Of a DNA stretch of 19,668 bases, positions 1-7,727 are shown in pieces. A program made the translations under genes and the position numbers. The notes beneath the pieces are model-generated. The model was not told the origin of the DNA, did no database searches, and was given only the letters and a program-made list of their open reading frames with translations. The stretch spans positions 1-19,668 of the forward strand of contig JBJTHJ010000013.1 of NCBI GenBank assembly GCA_046094385.1. The letters are read 5' to 3'. The stretch's first letter is position 1. Each line of letters opens with the position of its first letter. The DNA is from ZLKRG08 sp046094385. GTDB taxonomy: Bacteria > Actinomycetota > Actinomycetes > Nanopelagicales > Nanopelagicaceae.

Positions 1-1051
1 ACTCAAACCACTAACTCCCTATGGCGCGCCACAAGTTGCTGCCAGCGCGCGACTAAATACCAATGAGAATCCCTATGGACCAAGCAGAGAATTAGCTGCT
101 GCAATTGCCAAGAGAGTAGGGGAGGTAGCAGAGAATTTAAATCGATACCCAGACCGGGACGCGGTAACTCTTCGCAAAGGCTTAGCAAGTTACTTGAAGA
201 AGCAGTGCGGTGTTGATTTAGGTTATGAAAATATTTGGGCTGCCAATGGTAGTAATGAAATTTTGCAATCTATATTTCTAGCATTCGGTAGCGCTAGCGC
301 GATTGGATTTGTGCCTTCATATTCAATGCATCCCTTGATTGGCAAAGTAGCAAATGTCAACTGGATAGATGGTGAGCGTAATTCCGATTTCACTCTAAAT
401 TTAGAAATGGCGCTAAAACAAATTAATGAGCTCAAACCTGCCCTTACCTTTATCACAACTCCAAATAATCCAACCGGCACCGCCATCTCTATTACAGAGA
501 TCGCCGAATTGGCAAAGGCGGCCGCAGAAGTAAATGGATTATTAATTGTGGACGAGGCTTATGCTGAATTTTCTAAAGAGAGTTCTGCAATTACTTTGAT
601 CTCTAAGTATCCAAATATTCTAGTTAGCAGAACTATGTCTAAAGCTTTTGCATTTGCTGGCGCAAGACTTGGTTACTTGGCTGCCGATAAGACCGTAATT
701 GCAGCCTTGCAATTAGTGAGACTGCCATATCACTTATCGGCAATCACCCAAGCGGCTGCTGAGGTAGCTCTAGATTTTCGAACCCAGCTTCAAGGCGAGA
801 TTGAGAATTTGATTGCTGCACGTAAATTCTTAAGCGAGAAATTGGAAGAGCTTGGCTTGCAAGTGATTCCATCAGATGCGAATTTCATCCTATTCGGTGG
901 CTTCAAAGTTAGTTCAAACCAACTTTGGCAACAGTTATTAGCAGCTGGCGTTCTAATTCGAGATGTAGGATTGCCTGGTTGGTTGCGGGTCACCATAGGC
1001 AATGAGGCTGAGAACAATCTATTTCTAGAGGCCCTGAAAGGCGCGCTATGA
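1..1051 (+). CDS. hisC: Histidinol-phosphate aminotransferase HisC (5' end cut by window)
   Basis: PLP-dependent fold-type I aminotransferase that converts imidazole-acetol phosphate and glutamate to L-histidinol phosphate in the cytoplasm. The frame is open from base 2 to the stop with no start codon, so the N-terminus lies upstream; 349 codons are visible. Near the start LTPYGAPQ and RLNTNENPYGPS match the HisC N-terminal region. Further on come GSNEIL, TTPNNPTG, IVDEAYAEF, and SRTMSKAFAFAGARLGY, whose Lys (codon 641-643) is the PLP Schiff-base residue. SDANFILF and LRVTIGNEAEN close the C-terminal domain. A TTG at 194 should not be taken as the start because conserved sequence continues well upstream. 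The stop overlaps the hisB start as ATGA, indicating translational coupling. hisD would be expected just upstream. Confidence 0.96.
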   Translation, partial: LKPLTPYGAPQVAASARLNTNENPYGPSRELAAAIAKRVGEVAENLNRYPDRDAVTLRKGLASYLKKQCGVDLGYENIWAANGSNEILQSIFLAFGSASAIGFVPSYSMHPLIGKVANVNWIDGERNSDFTLNLEMALKQINELKPALTFITTPNNPTGTAISITEIAELAKAAAEVNGLLIVDEAYAEFSKESSAITLISKYPNILVSRTMSKAFAFAGARLGYLAADKTVIAALQLVRLPYHLSAITQAAAEVALDFRTQLQGEIENLIAARKFLSEKLEELGLQVIPSDANFILFGGFKVSSNQLWQQLLAAGVLIRDVGLPGWLRVTIGNEAENNLFLEALKGAL

Positions 1052-1629
1052 GAATCGCACGGGTAGAACGTAAGACCAAAGAATCATCGGTATTTGTAGA
1101 GATCAATCTGGATGGCAGTGGCGAGATTTCAGTTGAGACTGGTGTGCCATTCTTTGATCACATGATGAGTCAACTAGGAAAACATTCAGGTATCGATCTG
1201 ACCATCAAGACCAATGGCGATATTGAAGTTGATTCACACCATACCGTTGAAGATACCGCTCTGGCATTTGGACAAGCGCTACGAGAGGCATTGGGGGATA
1301 AAGCCGGAATTAGACGATTCGGTGATGCCTTGGTGCCAATCGACGAAAGTTTGACGCAAGTTGCAATTGATCTATCAGGTCGCCCATATTTGGTTTATCG
1401 CCAACCGGAGATTGTGGAATTAATCGGAACCTTTGACACCACATTAGGTAAACACATCTGGGAGTCAATCGTTGCTGAAGCTCGTATCGCAATTCACATC
1501 AGGGTTTTAGAAGGTCGCAACGCACACCATGTTTTTGAATCTCAATTCAAGGCAGTAGCCAGAGCGCTTCGTGAGGCCATCAAGTTAGATGGAGTTGCCG
1601 GAATTCCATCCACAAAGGGAACGCTTTGA
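1048..1629 (+). CDS. hisB: Imidazoleglycerol-phosphate dehydratase HisB (monofunctional)
   Basis: Mn-dependent dehydratase converting imidazole glycerol phosphate to imidazole-acetol phosphate, the substrate of HisC. The 193-aa protein has the family signatures in order: PFFDHMMSQLGKHSG, EVDSHHTVEDTALAFGQAL, IDESLTQVAIDLSGRP and EGRNAHHVFESQFKA. The two HHxxE-type histidine clusters are the metal ligands. There is no N-terminal phosphatase domain, unlike the fused enterobacterial HisB, so histidinol phosphatase must be encoded elsewhere. The ATG overlaps the hisC stop (ATGA) and is preceded by a GAAAGG element. Its stop overlaps the TTG start of hisH. Confidence 0.97.
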   Translation: MRIARVERKTKESSVFVEINLDGSGEISVETGVPFFDHMMSQLGKHSGIDLTIKTNGDIEVDSHHTVEDTALAFGQALREALGDKAGIRRFGDALVPIDESLTQVAIDLSGRPYLVYRQPEIVELIGTFDTTLGKHIWESIVAEARIAIHIRVLEGRNAHHVFESQFKAVARALREAIKLDGVAGIPSTKGTL

Positions 1630-2228
1630 TTGCAATTCTTGACTATGGGTCAGGAAATTTAAGGTCTGCACTTCGCGCATTTGAAACCACCGGCCGTAAA
1701 GTCACTTTAACCGCTGATCCAGAAGTTGCACTTAGCGCTGCAGGGCTAGTGGTGCCAGGTGTAGGCGCATTCGCAAGTTGCATGCAAGGTTTATTAAAGG
1801 TAAATGGAGATCAAATTATTAAAGATCGGATCGCCAACGGAAAATCAACGCTCGGTATCTGTGTTGGCATGCAAATACTCTTTGAATCCGGCACTGAACA
1901 TCAAATAACTTCTGGAGTTGGCATCATAAAAGGCCAAGTAGAGAAATTAAAAGCACCGGTGCTTCCACATATGGGCTGGAACAACCTTCGCATAAATGGA
2001 GAGACTCAACTCTTCAAGGGAATCGAGAGAGAATCCTTCTATTTTGTGCATTCATATGCAGTAAAAGAGTCCACAGTTTCTAACCTTGATTGCGTGGCTT
2101 TTACCAATTATCACGAAGAATTTCTAGCTGCATTCGAGCAAGGTCCAATTGCAGGCACCCAGTTTCATCCTGAAAAAAGTGGCGCAGCGGGATTGAAGTT
2201 GATATCGAATTGGGTGAGGAGTTTATGA
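1626..2228 (+). CDS. hisH: Imidazole glycerol phosphate synthase glutaminase subunit HisH
   Basis: Class I glutamine amidotransferase subunit that hydrolyses glutamine and passes ammonia to HisF, yielding imidazole glycerol phosphate and AICAR. The 200-aa product shows the catalytic triad: nucleophile Cys79 in LGICVGMQILF, and His181 and Glu183 in GTQFHPEKS. The N-terminus MIAILDYGSGNLRSA is the canonical HisH start, which fixes the initiation codon as TTG at 1626. It overlaps the hisB stop as TTGA, and AAGGGA lies 5 nt upstream as ribosome binding site. The stop overlaps the hisA ATG. Its partner hisF lies one gene downstream. Confidence 0.97.
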   Translation: MIAILDYGSGNLRSALRAFETTGRKVTLTADPEVALSAAGLVVPGVGAFASCMQGLLKVNGDQIIKDRIANGKSTLGICVGMQILFESGTEHQITSGVGIIKGQVEKLKAPVLPHMGWNNLRINGETQLFKGIERESFYFVHSYAVKESTVSNLDCVAFTNYHEEFLAAFEQGPIAGTQFHPEKSGAAGLKLISNWVRSL

Positions 2229-2965
2229 ACTCGATTTACGCATTTAGAAAGTTGGAACTTTTGCCAGCGGTTGATGTCAAAGCTGGTCAAGCTGTCAGAT
2301 TGGTGCAGGGCAAAATGGGTAGTGAAACCAGCTACGGATCGCCTATAGATGCAGCGCTTGATTTTCAAAGCGCGGGAGCCGAATGGATACATTTAGTCGA
2401 TTTAGATGCAGCTTTTGGCACTGGTAGCAATGCCCAATTACTTTCTGATGTGATTGGAAGTTTGGATATCAAAGTGGAACTCTCTGGTGGAATCAGGGAT
2501 GACGATTCACTAGAACGCGCACTTGAAACTGGTTGCACTCGAATTAATTTAGGTACCGCCGCACTTGAGAATCCAGAGTGGACTGCAAAGGTGATCTCCA
2601 AATATGGCGAGCGAATAGCAGTGGGCTTAGATGTTCGCGGTAGAACTTTGGCGGCTCGTGGTTGGACTAAAGAGGGTGGCGACCTCTTCGAAACAATTGA
2701 GAGATTGGATCTAAATGGTTGCGCTCGTTATGTAGTCACTGATGTAACTAAGGATGGCACCTTAAAGGGGCCAAATTTAGAACTATTAAAAAATGTTTGT
2801 GCCGCTACCAAAGCACCAGTCGTTGCTTCTGGTGGAGTTGCATCGCTAGATGACATTAAAGCGTTAAAGGAATTAGTGGCGATTGGTGTTGAAGGTGCAA
2901 TTATGGGTAAAGCCCTCTATGCGGGTGCATTTACTTTAGCTGACGCGCTAAGGGTGGCTAACTAA
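2225..2965 (+). CDS. priA: Bifunctional phosphoribosyl isomerase PriA (HisA/TrpF)
   Basis: (beta/alpha)8-barrel isomerase. In actinobacteria this enzyme acts on both ProFAR (histidine pathway) and phosphoribosylanthranilate (tryptophan pathway). I choose the ATG at 2225: it overlaps the hisH stop and has GAGGAG 4 nt upstream. An upstream in-frame GTG/ATG-type start would add only unconserved residues. The 246-aa product has LLPAVDVKAGQAVRLVQGK with general base Asp17 and the PriA arginine Arg25. It also has the PriA-type segment ARGWTKEGGDLFETIERLD (Arg145, Trp147), then VTDVTKDGTLKGPN with general acid Asp177. The RGW and GGDL segment is typical of PriA rather than plain HisA. No trpF occurs among the trp genes here, which supports dual function; the second activity is inferred. 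Confidence 0.94.
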   Translation: MNSIYAFRKLELLPAVDVKAGQAVRLVQGKMGSETSYGSPIDAALDFQSAGAEWIHLVDLDAAFGTGSNAQLLSDVIGSLDIKVELSGGIRDDDSLERALETGCTRINLGTAALENPEWTAKVISKYGERIAVGLDVRGRTLAARGWTKEGGDLFETIERLDLNGCARYVVTDVTKDGTLKGPNLELLKNVCAATKAPVVASGGVASLDDIKALKELVAIGVEGAIMGKALYAGAFTLADALRVAN

Positions 2966-3733
2966 ATGGCCTTGGCTATAAGAATCATTCCTTGTCTAGA
3001 TGTCGATAATGGTCGAGTAGTAAAAGGGGTAAATTTCCAAGCCCTTAAGGATGCCGGTGATCCCGTCGAACTCTCTGCAAATTATTATCAAGAGGGAGCA
3101 GACGAACTTACCTTTCTAGATATCACAGCAAGTAGTGGTAACAGAGAGACCACCATCGATGTGGTGCGAAGGACAGCAGAGGAGGTATTCATACCCTTGA
3201 CAGTTGGCGGTGGCATTAGAAGCGTGGTGGATGTAGATCGCTTACTTCGAAATGGTGCTGACAAAGTCAGTATTAATACCGCTGCAATTGCTCGCCCCGC
3301 TTTGATCTCCGAAATTGCTGAGCAATTCGGCTCGCAAGTTTTGGTCCTTTCAGTGGATGCCAAACGTAGCGAAGGTATTTTTCAATTAACCACACATGGC
3401 GGACGGAGAGATACTGGTATCGATGCCAAAAGTTGGATCGCAGAGGCTTGTCAGTTGGGAATTGGTGAGGTTTTGCTTAATTCAATGGATGCAGATGGCA
3501 CCAAATCTGGATTCGATCTTGAGATGATCTCTGAAATCCGAAATATCTGTCCGGTCCCACTAATCGCATCCGGTGGTGCCGGGAAATTAGAGGACTTCGC
3601 AGCTGCCATCGATGCTGGTGCAGATGCCTTGCTTGCTGCCAGCGTATTTCATTTTGGAACTTTTCGAATTTCAGATGTTAAAAGTTACTTGAGCCAAAGA
3701 GGCTATATTGTCCGCGAAGCGCTCAAGGAATAA
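2966..3733 (+). CDS. hisF: Imidazole glycerol phosphate synthase cyclase subunit HisF
   Basis: Cyclase subunit of the HisH-HisF complex, using ammonia from HisH to convert PRFAR to imidazole glycerol phosphate plus AICAR. The 255-aa (beta/alpha)8 barrel begins IRIIPCLDVDNGRVVKGVNF. The two catalytic aspartates are Asp12 in CLDV and Asp131 in LSVDAKR. Phosphate-binding segments TVGGGIRS and IASGGAG, and the NSMDADGTKSGFD strand-6 motif, are intact. The ATG directly follows the priA TAA with no spacer. AAGGG about 11 nt upstream, inside priA, is the only ribosome-binding-like element. Confidence 0.97.
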   Translation: MALAIRIIPCLDVDNGRVVKGVNFQALKDAGDPVELSANYYQEGADELTFLDITASSGNRETTIDVVRRTAEEVFIPLTVGGGIRSVVDVDRLLRNGADKVSINTAAIARPALISEIAEQFGSQVLVLSVDAKRSEGIFQLTTHGGRRDTGIDAKSWIAEACQLGIGEVLLNSMDADGTKSGFDLEMISEIRNICPVPLIASGGAGKLEDFAAAIDAGADALLAASVFHFGTFRISDVKSYLSQRGYIVREALKE

Positions 3734-3747
3734 GGCAGAATTTAACC

Positions 3748-4092
3748 GTGGAGATCCCGACAACCATAAAAGAGGCTTTGGCTAAAGGTTTGATACCGGC
3801 TATTGCCCAAGATGCAAAGAGCGACGAAGTGCTCATGCTTGCTTGGATGAATGAAGACTCTTTGAAAATGACGATTGAGAGTGGGCGCGCGACATATTTC
3901 AGCCGTAGCCGTAATCAAATATGGATCAAGGGTGAAACTTCTGGACATTTTCAAGAGGTCGTCCAAATCGCTTTCGATTGCGATGGGGACTCGGTACTCT
4001 TAAAGGTGAATCAAATAGGTAACGCTTGCCATACCGGCGCTAAAACCTGTTTTCACAATGAACTTTCCAATGATGCTCCGAAACGGTTGTAG
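3748..4092 (+). CDS. hisI: Phosphoribosyl-AMP cyclohydrolase HisI
   Basis: Zn/Mg-dependent hydrolase that opens the adenine ring of PR-AMP in the third step of histidine synthesis. The 114-aa product matches the monofunctional enzyme: LIPAIAQDAKSDEVLMLAWM, then SRSRNQIWIKGETSGH. The metal sites are Asp77-Cys78-Asp79 and Asp81 in FDCDGD, with Cys94, His95 and Cys101 in NACHTGAKTCF. No HisE (PR-ATP pyrophosphatase) domain is fused or adjacent, so hisE is elsewhere, as is usual in actinobacteria. The start is GTG at 3748, 14 nt after hisF, with no clear Shine-Dalgarno sequence. It is the last histidine gene before trpE, which starts 6 nt after its stop. Confidence 0.96.
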   Translation: MEIPTTIKEALAKGLIPAIAQDAKSDEVLMLAWMNEDSLKMTIESGRATYFSRSRNQIWIKGETSGHFQEVVQIAFDCDGDSVLLKVNQIGNACHTGAKTCFHNELSNDAPKRL

Positions 4093-4098
4093 CTTCTA

Positions 4099-5586
4099 AT
4101 GGATCTCTCGACTTTCCGCGAATATGCAAAGCATTACAATGTAATTCCAGTAACCAGGAAATTGTTAGCCGATGGCGAAACCCCAATTGGGGTTTATCGA
4201 AAGTTAGCCAAATTAAAGCCGAATACCTTCTTATTGGAATCTGCAGAACACGGTGGAGTCTGGTCAAGGTATTCATTTATCGGCGTTGCTTCGGAAGCCA
4301 CATTGACCGAGCAAGCCGGAGAGGTATTCTGGCGAGGCGCTATGCCAGCTGGTGCGCCAACGGGAGTAGATCCGTTAACTGCGCTACGAGCCACCGCAGC
4401 TCATCTGCGTTCTCCAAAGCTACCTGATATGCCAACTCTAACCGGTGGATTGGTTGGATACCTTGGATATGACAGCGTCAGAAGGCTAGAGAAATTACCA
4501 TCCATTTCTAAAGACGATCTTGAGGTACCTGAACTGGAATTCATGTTGACCTCAGATTTGGCAGTGATGGATCATGCTGAAGGCACCATCACTTTGATTG
4601 CCAATGTCATCAATTGGGATGGAAGCGATGAGCGCGTCGATGAGGTTTACGAATTAGCACTCAAGCGATTGGATCGAATGCAAAGCGATCTCTTAGCGCC
4701 GTTATCTGGAAATATCGCCCACTTAGATCAAAAGAGCGCTCCTAAATTCACCAGAAATATCCAAGAATCTGAATTTTTAGAAAAAGTTGCGGTCATAAAA
4801 GAGGAGATCAAGAGAGGTGAAGCTTTTCAAGTAGTGATCTCTCAACGCTTTGCCGCACAATGTAGCGCCGATTCAATTGATGTCTATCGGATGCTTAGGC
4901 TCCATAACCCGAGTCCATACATGTATTTTCTCCGGTTTGAAGATGGCTTAGATGTAGTTGGATCAAGCCCGGAAGCTCTCGTTAAGGTAACAGATCAAAA
5001 AGTCATGGTCCATCCAATTGCAGGTACCAGAAAACGCTCCAATCAACCTGATATTGATGAACAGATTGCCAAGGAGTTATTGGCCGATCCCAAAGAGAGG
5101 GCAGAACACCTGATGTTGGTTGATTTAGGTCGAAATGACCTTGGCCGAGTCTGTGAATCTGGAAGTGTAGAAGTCGTCGAATTCATGAACATCGAACGCT
5201 TCTCACATGTAATGCATATCGTCTCTACTGTTACTGGAGATTTAGCGAAAGATAAAGCTCCTATAGATGCGCTCTTTGCAACTTTCCCTGCTGGGACTCT
5301 ATCTGGCGCGCCAAAACCAAGAGCGATGGAGATTATTGAGTCATTGGAACCAAATCGGCGTGGACTTTATGGTGGAGCGCTTGGCTATCTGGATTTTTCG
5401 GGCAACATCGATACCTGCATAATTATTCGCACTGCTGTAATCAAAGATGGCACTGCATATGTGCAAGCAGGGGCCGGGATTGTGGCGGATTCCGATGCGC
5501 AATCTGAGAATCAAGAGTGCATGAATAAGGCGGCAGCAGTACTGGGCGCAATTAGCGCGGCCAACAATTTAAGGGTAGCTAAATGA
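4099..5586 (+). CDS. trpE: Anthranilate synthase component I TrpE
   Basis: Chorismate-utilising enzyme that makes anthranilate with ammonia supplied by a TrpG amidotransferase. The 495-aa product contains the tryptophan feedback element LLES (residues 45-48) within a LLESAEHGGVWSRYSFIG context and the second regulatory element NPSPYMYFL. Catalytic-domain motifs follow: GSSPEALVKV, HPIAGTRKR, LMLVDLGRNDLGRV, FPAGTLSGAPKPRAMEII and QAGAGIVADSDAQSE. Intact regulatory motifs imply feedback inhibition by tryptophan. No trpG or trpD lies in this cluster. The ATG follows hisI by 6 nt, joining the his and trp blocks. The stop overlaps the next small gene as ATGA. Confidence 0.97.
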   Translation: MDLSTFREYAKHYNVIPVTRKLLADGETPIGVYRKLAKLKPNTFLLESAEHGGVWSRYSFIGVASEATLTEQAGEVFWRGAMPAGAPTGVDPLTALRATAAHLRSPKLPDMPTLTGGLVGYLGYDSVRRLEKLPSISKDDLEVPELEFMLTSDLAVMDHAEGTITLIANVINWDGSDERVDEVYELALKRLDRMQSDLLAPLSGNIAHLDQKSAPKFTRNIQESEFLEKVAVIKEEIKRGEAFQVVISQRFAAQCSADSIDVYRMLRLHNPSPYMYFLRFEDGLDVVGSSPEALVKVTDQKVMVHPIAGTRKRSNQPDIDEQIAKELLADPKERAEHLMLVDLGRNDLGRVCESGSVEVVEFMNIERFSHVMHIVSTVTGDLAKDKAPIDALFATFPAGTLSGAPKPRAMEIIESLEPNRRGLYGGALGYLDFSGNIDTCIIIRTAVIKDGTAYVQAGAGIVADSDAQSENQECMNKAAAVLGAISAANNLRVAK

Positions 5587-5741
5587 GTGAGACCTTGGCA
5601 TTTTCGGTGACTGTAATTTTGGTTTTAGCGTTGGTTACATATATCGGAAGCAAGCGAAAGCGTAGCTCTCGATATGATCGCAATCCCAAAGAGATCAGCG
5701 ATTGGCAGAAATTAGATCGCGGAATCGACCCATCCGAATGA
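5583..5741 (+). CDS. 52-aa single-pass membrane protein between trpE and trpC
   Basis: This short frame fills the gap between trpE and trpC exactly. Its ATG overlaps the trpE stop (ATGA), its TGA overlaps the trpC ATG (ATGA), and AAGGG sits 7 nt upstream. The predicted product has one hydrophobic helix at about residues 5-22 (LAFSVTVILVLALVTYIG). A basic KRKRSSR stretch follows, implying a cytoplasmic C-terminus, and then a hydrophilic tail with WQKLDRGIDPSE at the end. Many actinobacteria encode a roughly 200-aa multi-pass 'Trp biosynthesis associated membrane protein' (TIGR02234) here. From memory, the C-terminal W-x-x-L-D-x-G-x-D-P pattern resembles the tail of that family, so this may be a shortened version. 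Function is unknown. The coupling on both sides makes it very likely to be translated. Confidence 0.82.
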   Translation: MSETLAFSVTVILVLALVTYIGSKRKRSSRYDRNPKEISDWQKLDRGIDPSE

Positions 5742-6505
5742 GCGTTCTAGATTCGATCATCGCTGGAGTTCGTGAAGACTTAATTGCACGGCGTGAACCT
5801 CTCTCAAAATTAAGCGAATTGATTTTGGCAAGAAGTGCGCCGATCTCTCCAAGTTTTCCTTTAAATCGAATGTCAGTGATCGCGGAAGTCAAACGAAGCT
5901 CACCAAGCAAAGGTGAACTAGCTGAGATTGCAGATCCAGCTGAATTGGCGAGCAAGTATCAAAGCGCTGGAGCCAGTGCGATTAGCGTGCTTACTGAGGC
6001 GCGAAGATTCAAAGGCTCCTTAGAAGATTTGGTAAAAGTGCGTGCAGCTGTGGAAATTCCAATTTTGCGAAAAGATTTCATGATCGATGAATATCAATTC
6101 TATGAAGCGCGGGCATACGGTGCAGATCTGGTGCTTTTGATTGTCGCAGCCTTATCTAAATCTCAACTTCGAGATTATTTTGCATTGACCAATGAGTTAG
6201 GAATGGCAGCTCTTGTGGAAATTCATACAAATGAGGAACTAGAAGATGCCATGGAGATCGATCCAAAGATAGTTGGGGTAAATGCTAGAAATTTAAAGAC
6301 CTTAGAAGTTGATACCAAAGCTTTTGATGAACTAATCCCCAGAATTCCATCAGAGCTTGTACGTGTAGCCGAGTCGGGGATTGCAACTCGTTTGCAAGTG
6401 GTGGCGGCCGAACAGGCTGGTGCAAATGTGATTTTGGTCGGAGAGGCGCTTGTTAAAGCGGGAGATCCAATATCTGGAATGGCAGATCTATTGGGGGATA
6501 GTTAA
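5738..6505 (+). CDS. trpC: Indole-3-glycerol phosphate synthase TrpC
   Basis: (beta/alpha)8 enzyme that decarboxylates and cyclises CdRP to indole-3-glycerol phosphate, the substrate of TrpA. I choose ATG 5738, which overlaps the preceding small gene and gives the usual N-terminus MSVLDSIIAGVREDL (255 aa); earlier in-frame starts would only run back through that gene. Active-site segments: IAEVKRSSPSKGEL (Glu50, Lys52), SVLTEARRFKGS, ILRKDFMIDEYQFYEARAYG with the catalytic lysine, LVEIHTNEEL, VGVNARNLKT and VAESGIA. The phosphate site is in NVILVGEALV. It is monofunctional, with no fused TrpF domain, which agrees with PriA doing that step. A 43-nt gap separates it from trpB, the largest gap in the operon. 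Confidence 0.97.
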   Translation: MSVLDSIIAGVREDLIARREPLSKLSELILARSAPISPSFPLNRMSVIAEVKRSSPSKGELAEIADPAELASKYQSAGASAISVLTEARRFKGSLEDLVKVRAAVEIPILRKDFMIDEYQFYEARAYGADLVLLIVAALSKSQLRDYFALTNELGMAALVEIHTNEELEDAMEIDPKIVGVNARNLKTLEVDTKAFDELIPRIPSELVRVAESGIATRLQVVAAEQAGANVILVGEALVKAGDPISGMADLLGDS

Positions 6506-6548
6506 TTCGGTAACTTGGCCCAAAGTTGCGCCAGTAAGATTTGCGACT

Positions 6549-7727
6549 ATGGACGGACACTTTGGTCAATATGGTGGCCGGTTCGTGCCGGAAGCGTTAA
6601 TTCCTGCGCTTGATGAATTGGCGGCAGCTTTCGAGGCTGCTAAATCCGACCCTACTTTTCAAAAAGAGCTAGCTGATTTACATAGAACTTACTCTGGTCG
6701 TCCATCAATCCTTACCGAAGCAAAACGATTCTCAGAATATTGTGGTGGCGCTCGGATTCTCCTTAAACGTGAGGATCTAAACCATACGGGTTCACACAAG
6801 ATCAATAATGTTTTGGGTCAAGCGCTTCTTACCAAACGTATGGGTAAGCTGCGGATAATCGCCGAGACTGGTGCGGGACAACATGGCGTGGCTTCAGCGA
6901 CAGCAGCGGCGCTACTGGGCCTTGAGTGCGTGGTCTATATGGGCGAAGAAGATACCAAGCGCCAAGCGCTTAATGTCGCACGGATGAAATTGTTGGGAGC
7001 AGAAGTAATTCCAGTGACTACTGGCTCTAGAACTTTGAAAGATGCAATCAATGAGGCGATGCGTGATTGGGTAACTAACGTCGAGAACACTCATTACTTG
7101 CTAGGCACCGTTGCTGGCCCACATCCGTTCCCAGAGATGGTTCGGGATTTTCACAGAATAATCGGAGATGAATCTCGTGAGCAGGTACTTGAATTAACTG
7201 GACACTTGCCTGATGCGGTGTTGGCTTGCGTAGGTGGTGGCTCAAATGCGATTGGAATATTTCATAGATTTATCTCGGATGAAAATGTTAGATTAATTGG
7301 ACTTGAAGCAGGTGGAGATGGCATCGAAACTGGTCGCCATGCCTCAACGATCTCAGGCGGCACCGTTGGCGTTCTCCATGGAACTAGAACTTATGTTTTG
7401 CAAGATGAGAATGGACAAACTGTCGAATCACATTCAATTAGCGCCGGTTTGGACTATCCAGGTGTTGGACCTGAGCATGCATTATTAAATGACATCGGTC
7501 GCGCCGAGTATCGGTCAATAACAGATGGCGAAGCCATGGAGGCTTTCTCTTTATTATCAAAGAGCGAGGGAATTATTCCGGCGATAGAAACTGCGCATGC
7601 TTTAGCTGGCGCAATGCAAGTTGGTAAAGAGCTTGGTCCTGATGCAATTCTCTTGATTAATCTCTCTGGTCGTGGCGATAAGGATGTTCAAACTGCCGCC
7701 AAATATTTTGGGATACCGCTGGAATGA
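6549..7727 (+). CDS. trpB: Tryptophan synthase beta chain TrpB
   Basis: PLP enzyme condensing indole and serine to tryptophan in an alpha2beta2 complex with TrpA. The start is set at ATG 6549, giving MDGHFGQYGGRFVPEAL, the usual TrpB N-terminus, for a 392-aa product. An upstream in-frame codon at 6450 would overlap trpC and add unconserved residues. PLP-binding Lys84 is in NHTGSHKINN. The catalytic Glu106 is in AETGAGQHGV. The phosphate loop is CVGGGSNAIG, and HSISAGLDYPGVGPEH and LINLSGRGDKD are present. No strong Shine-Dalgarno sequence precedes the ATG. The stop overlaps the trpA start (ATGA), fitting equimolar synthesis of the two subunits. Confidence 0.97.
   Translation: MDGHFGQYGGRFVPEALIPALDELAAAFEAAKSDPTFQKELADLHRTYSGRPSILTEAKRFSEYCGGARILLKREDLNHTGSHKINNVLGQALLTKRMGKLRIIAETGAGQHGVASATAAALLGLECVVYMGEEDTKRQALNVARMKLLGAEVIPVTTGSRTLKDAINEAMRDWVTNVENTHYLLGTVAGPHPFPEMVRDFHRIIGDESREQVLELTGHLPDAVLACVGGGSNAIGIFHRFISDENVRLIGLEAGGDGIETGRHASTISGGTVGVLHGTRTYVLQDENGQTVESHSISAGLDYPGVGPEHALLNDIGRAEYRSITDGEAMEAFSLLSKSEGIIPAIETAHALAGAMQVGKELGPDAILLINLSGRGDKDVQTAAKYFGIPLE

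Noticed and set aside
2210..2224. Earlier start for PriA
   Set aside because: The ATG at 2225 has the typical stop-start overlap with hisH and GAGGAG at the right distance. The earlier codon lies upstream of that element.
6450..6548. Longer N-terminus for TrpB starting inside trpC
   Set aside because: The added residues do not look like TrpB and would create a long overlap with trpC. The ATG at 6549 gives the standard MDGHFGQYGGRF start.
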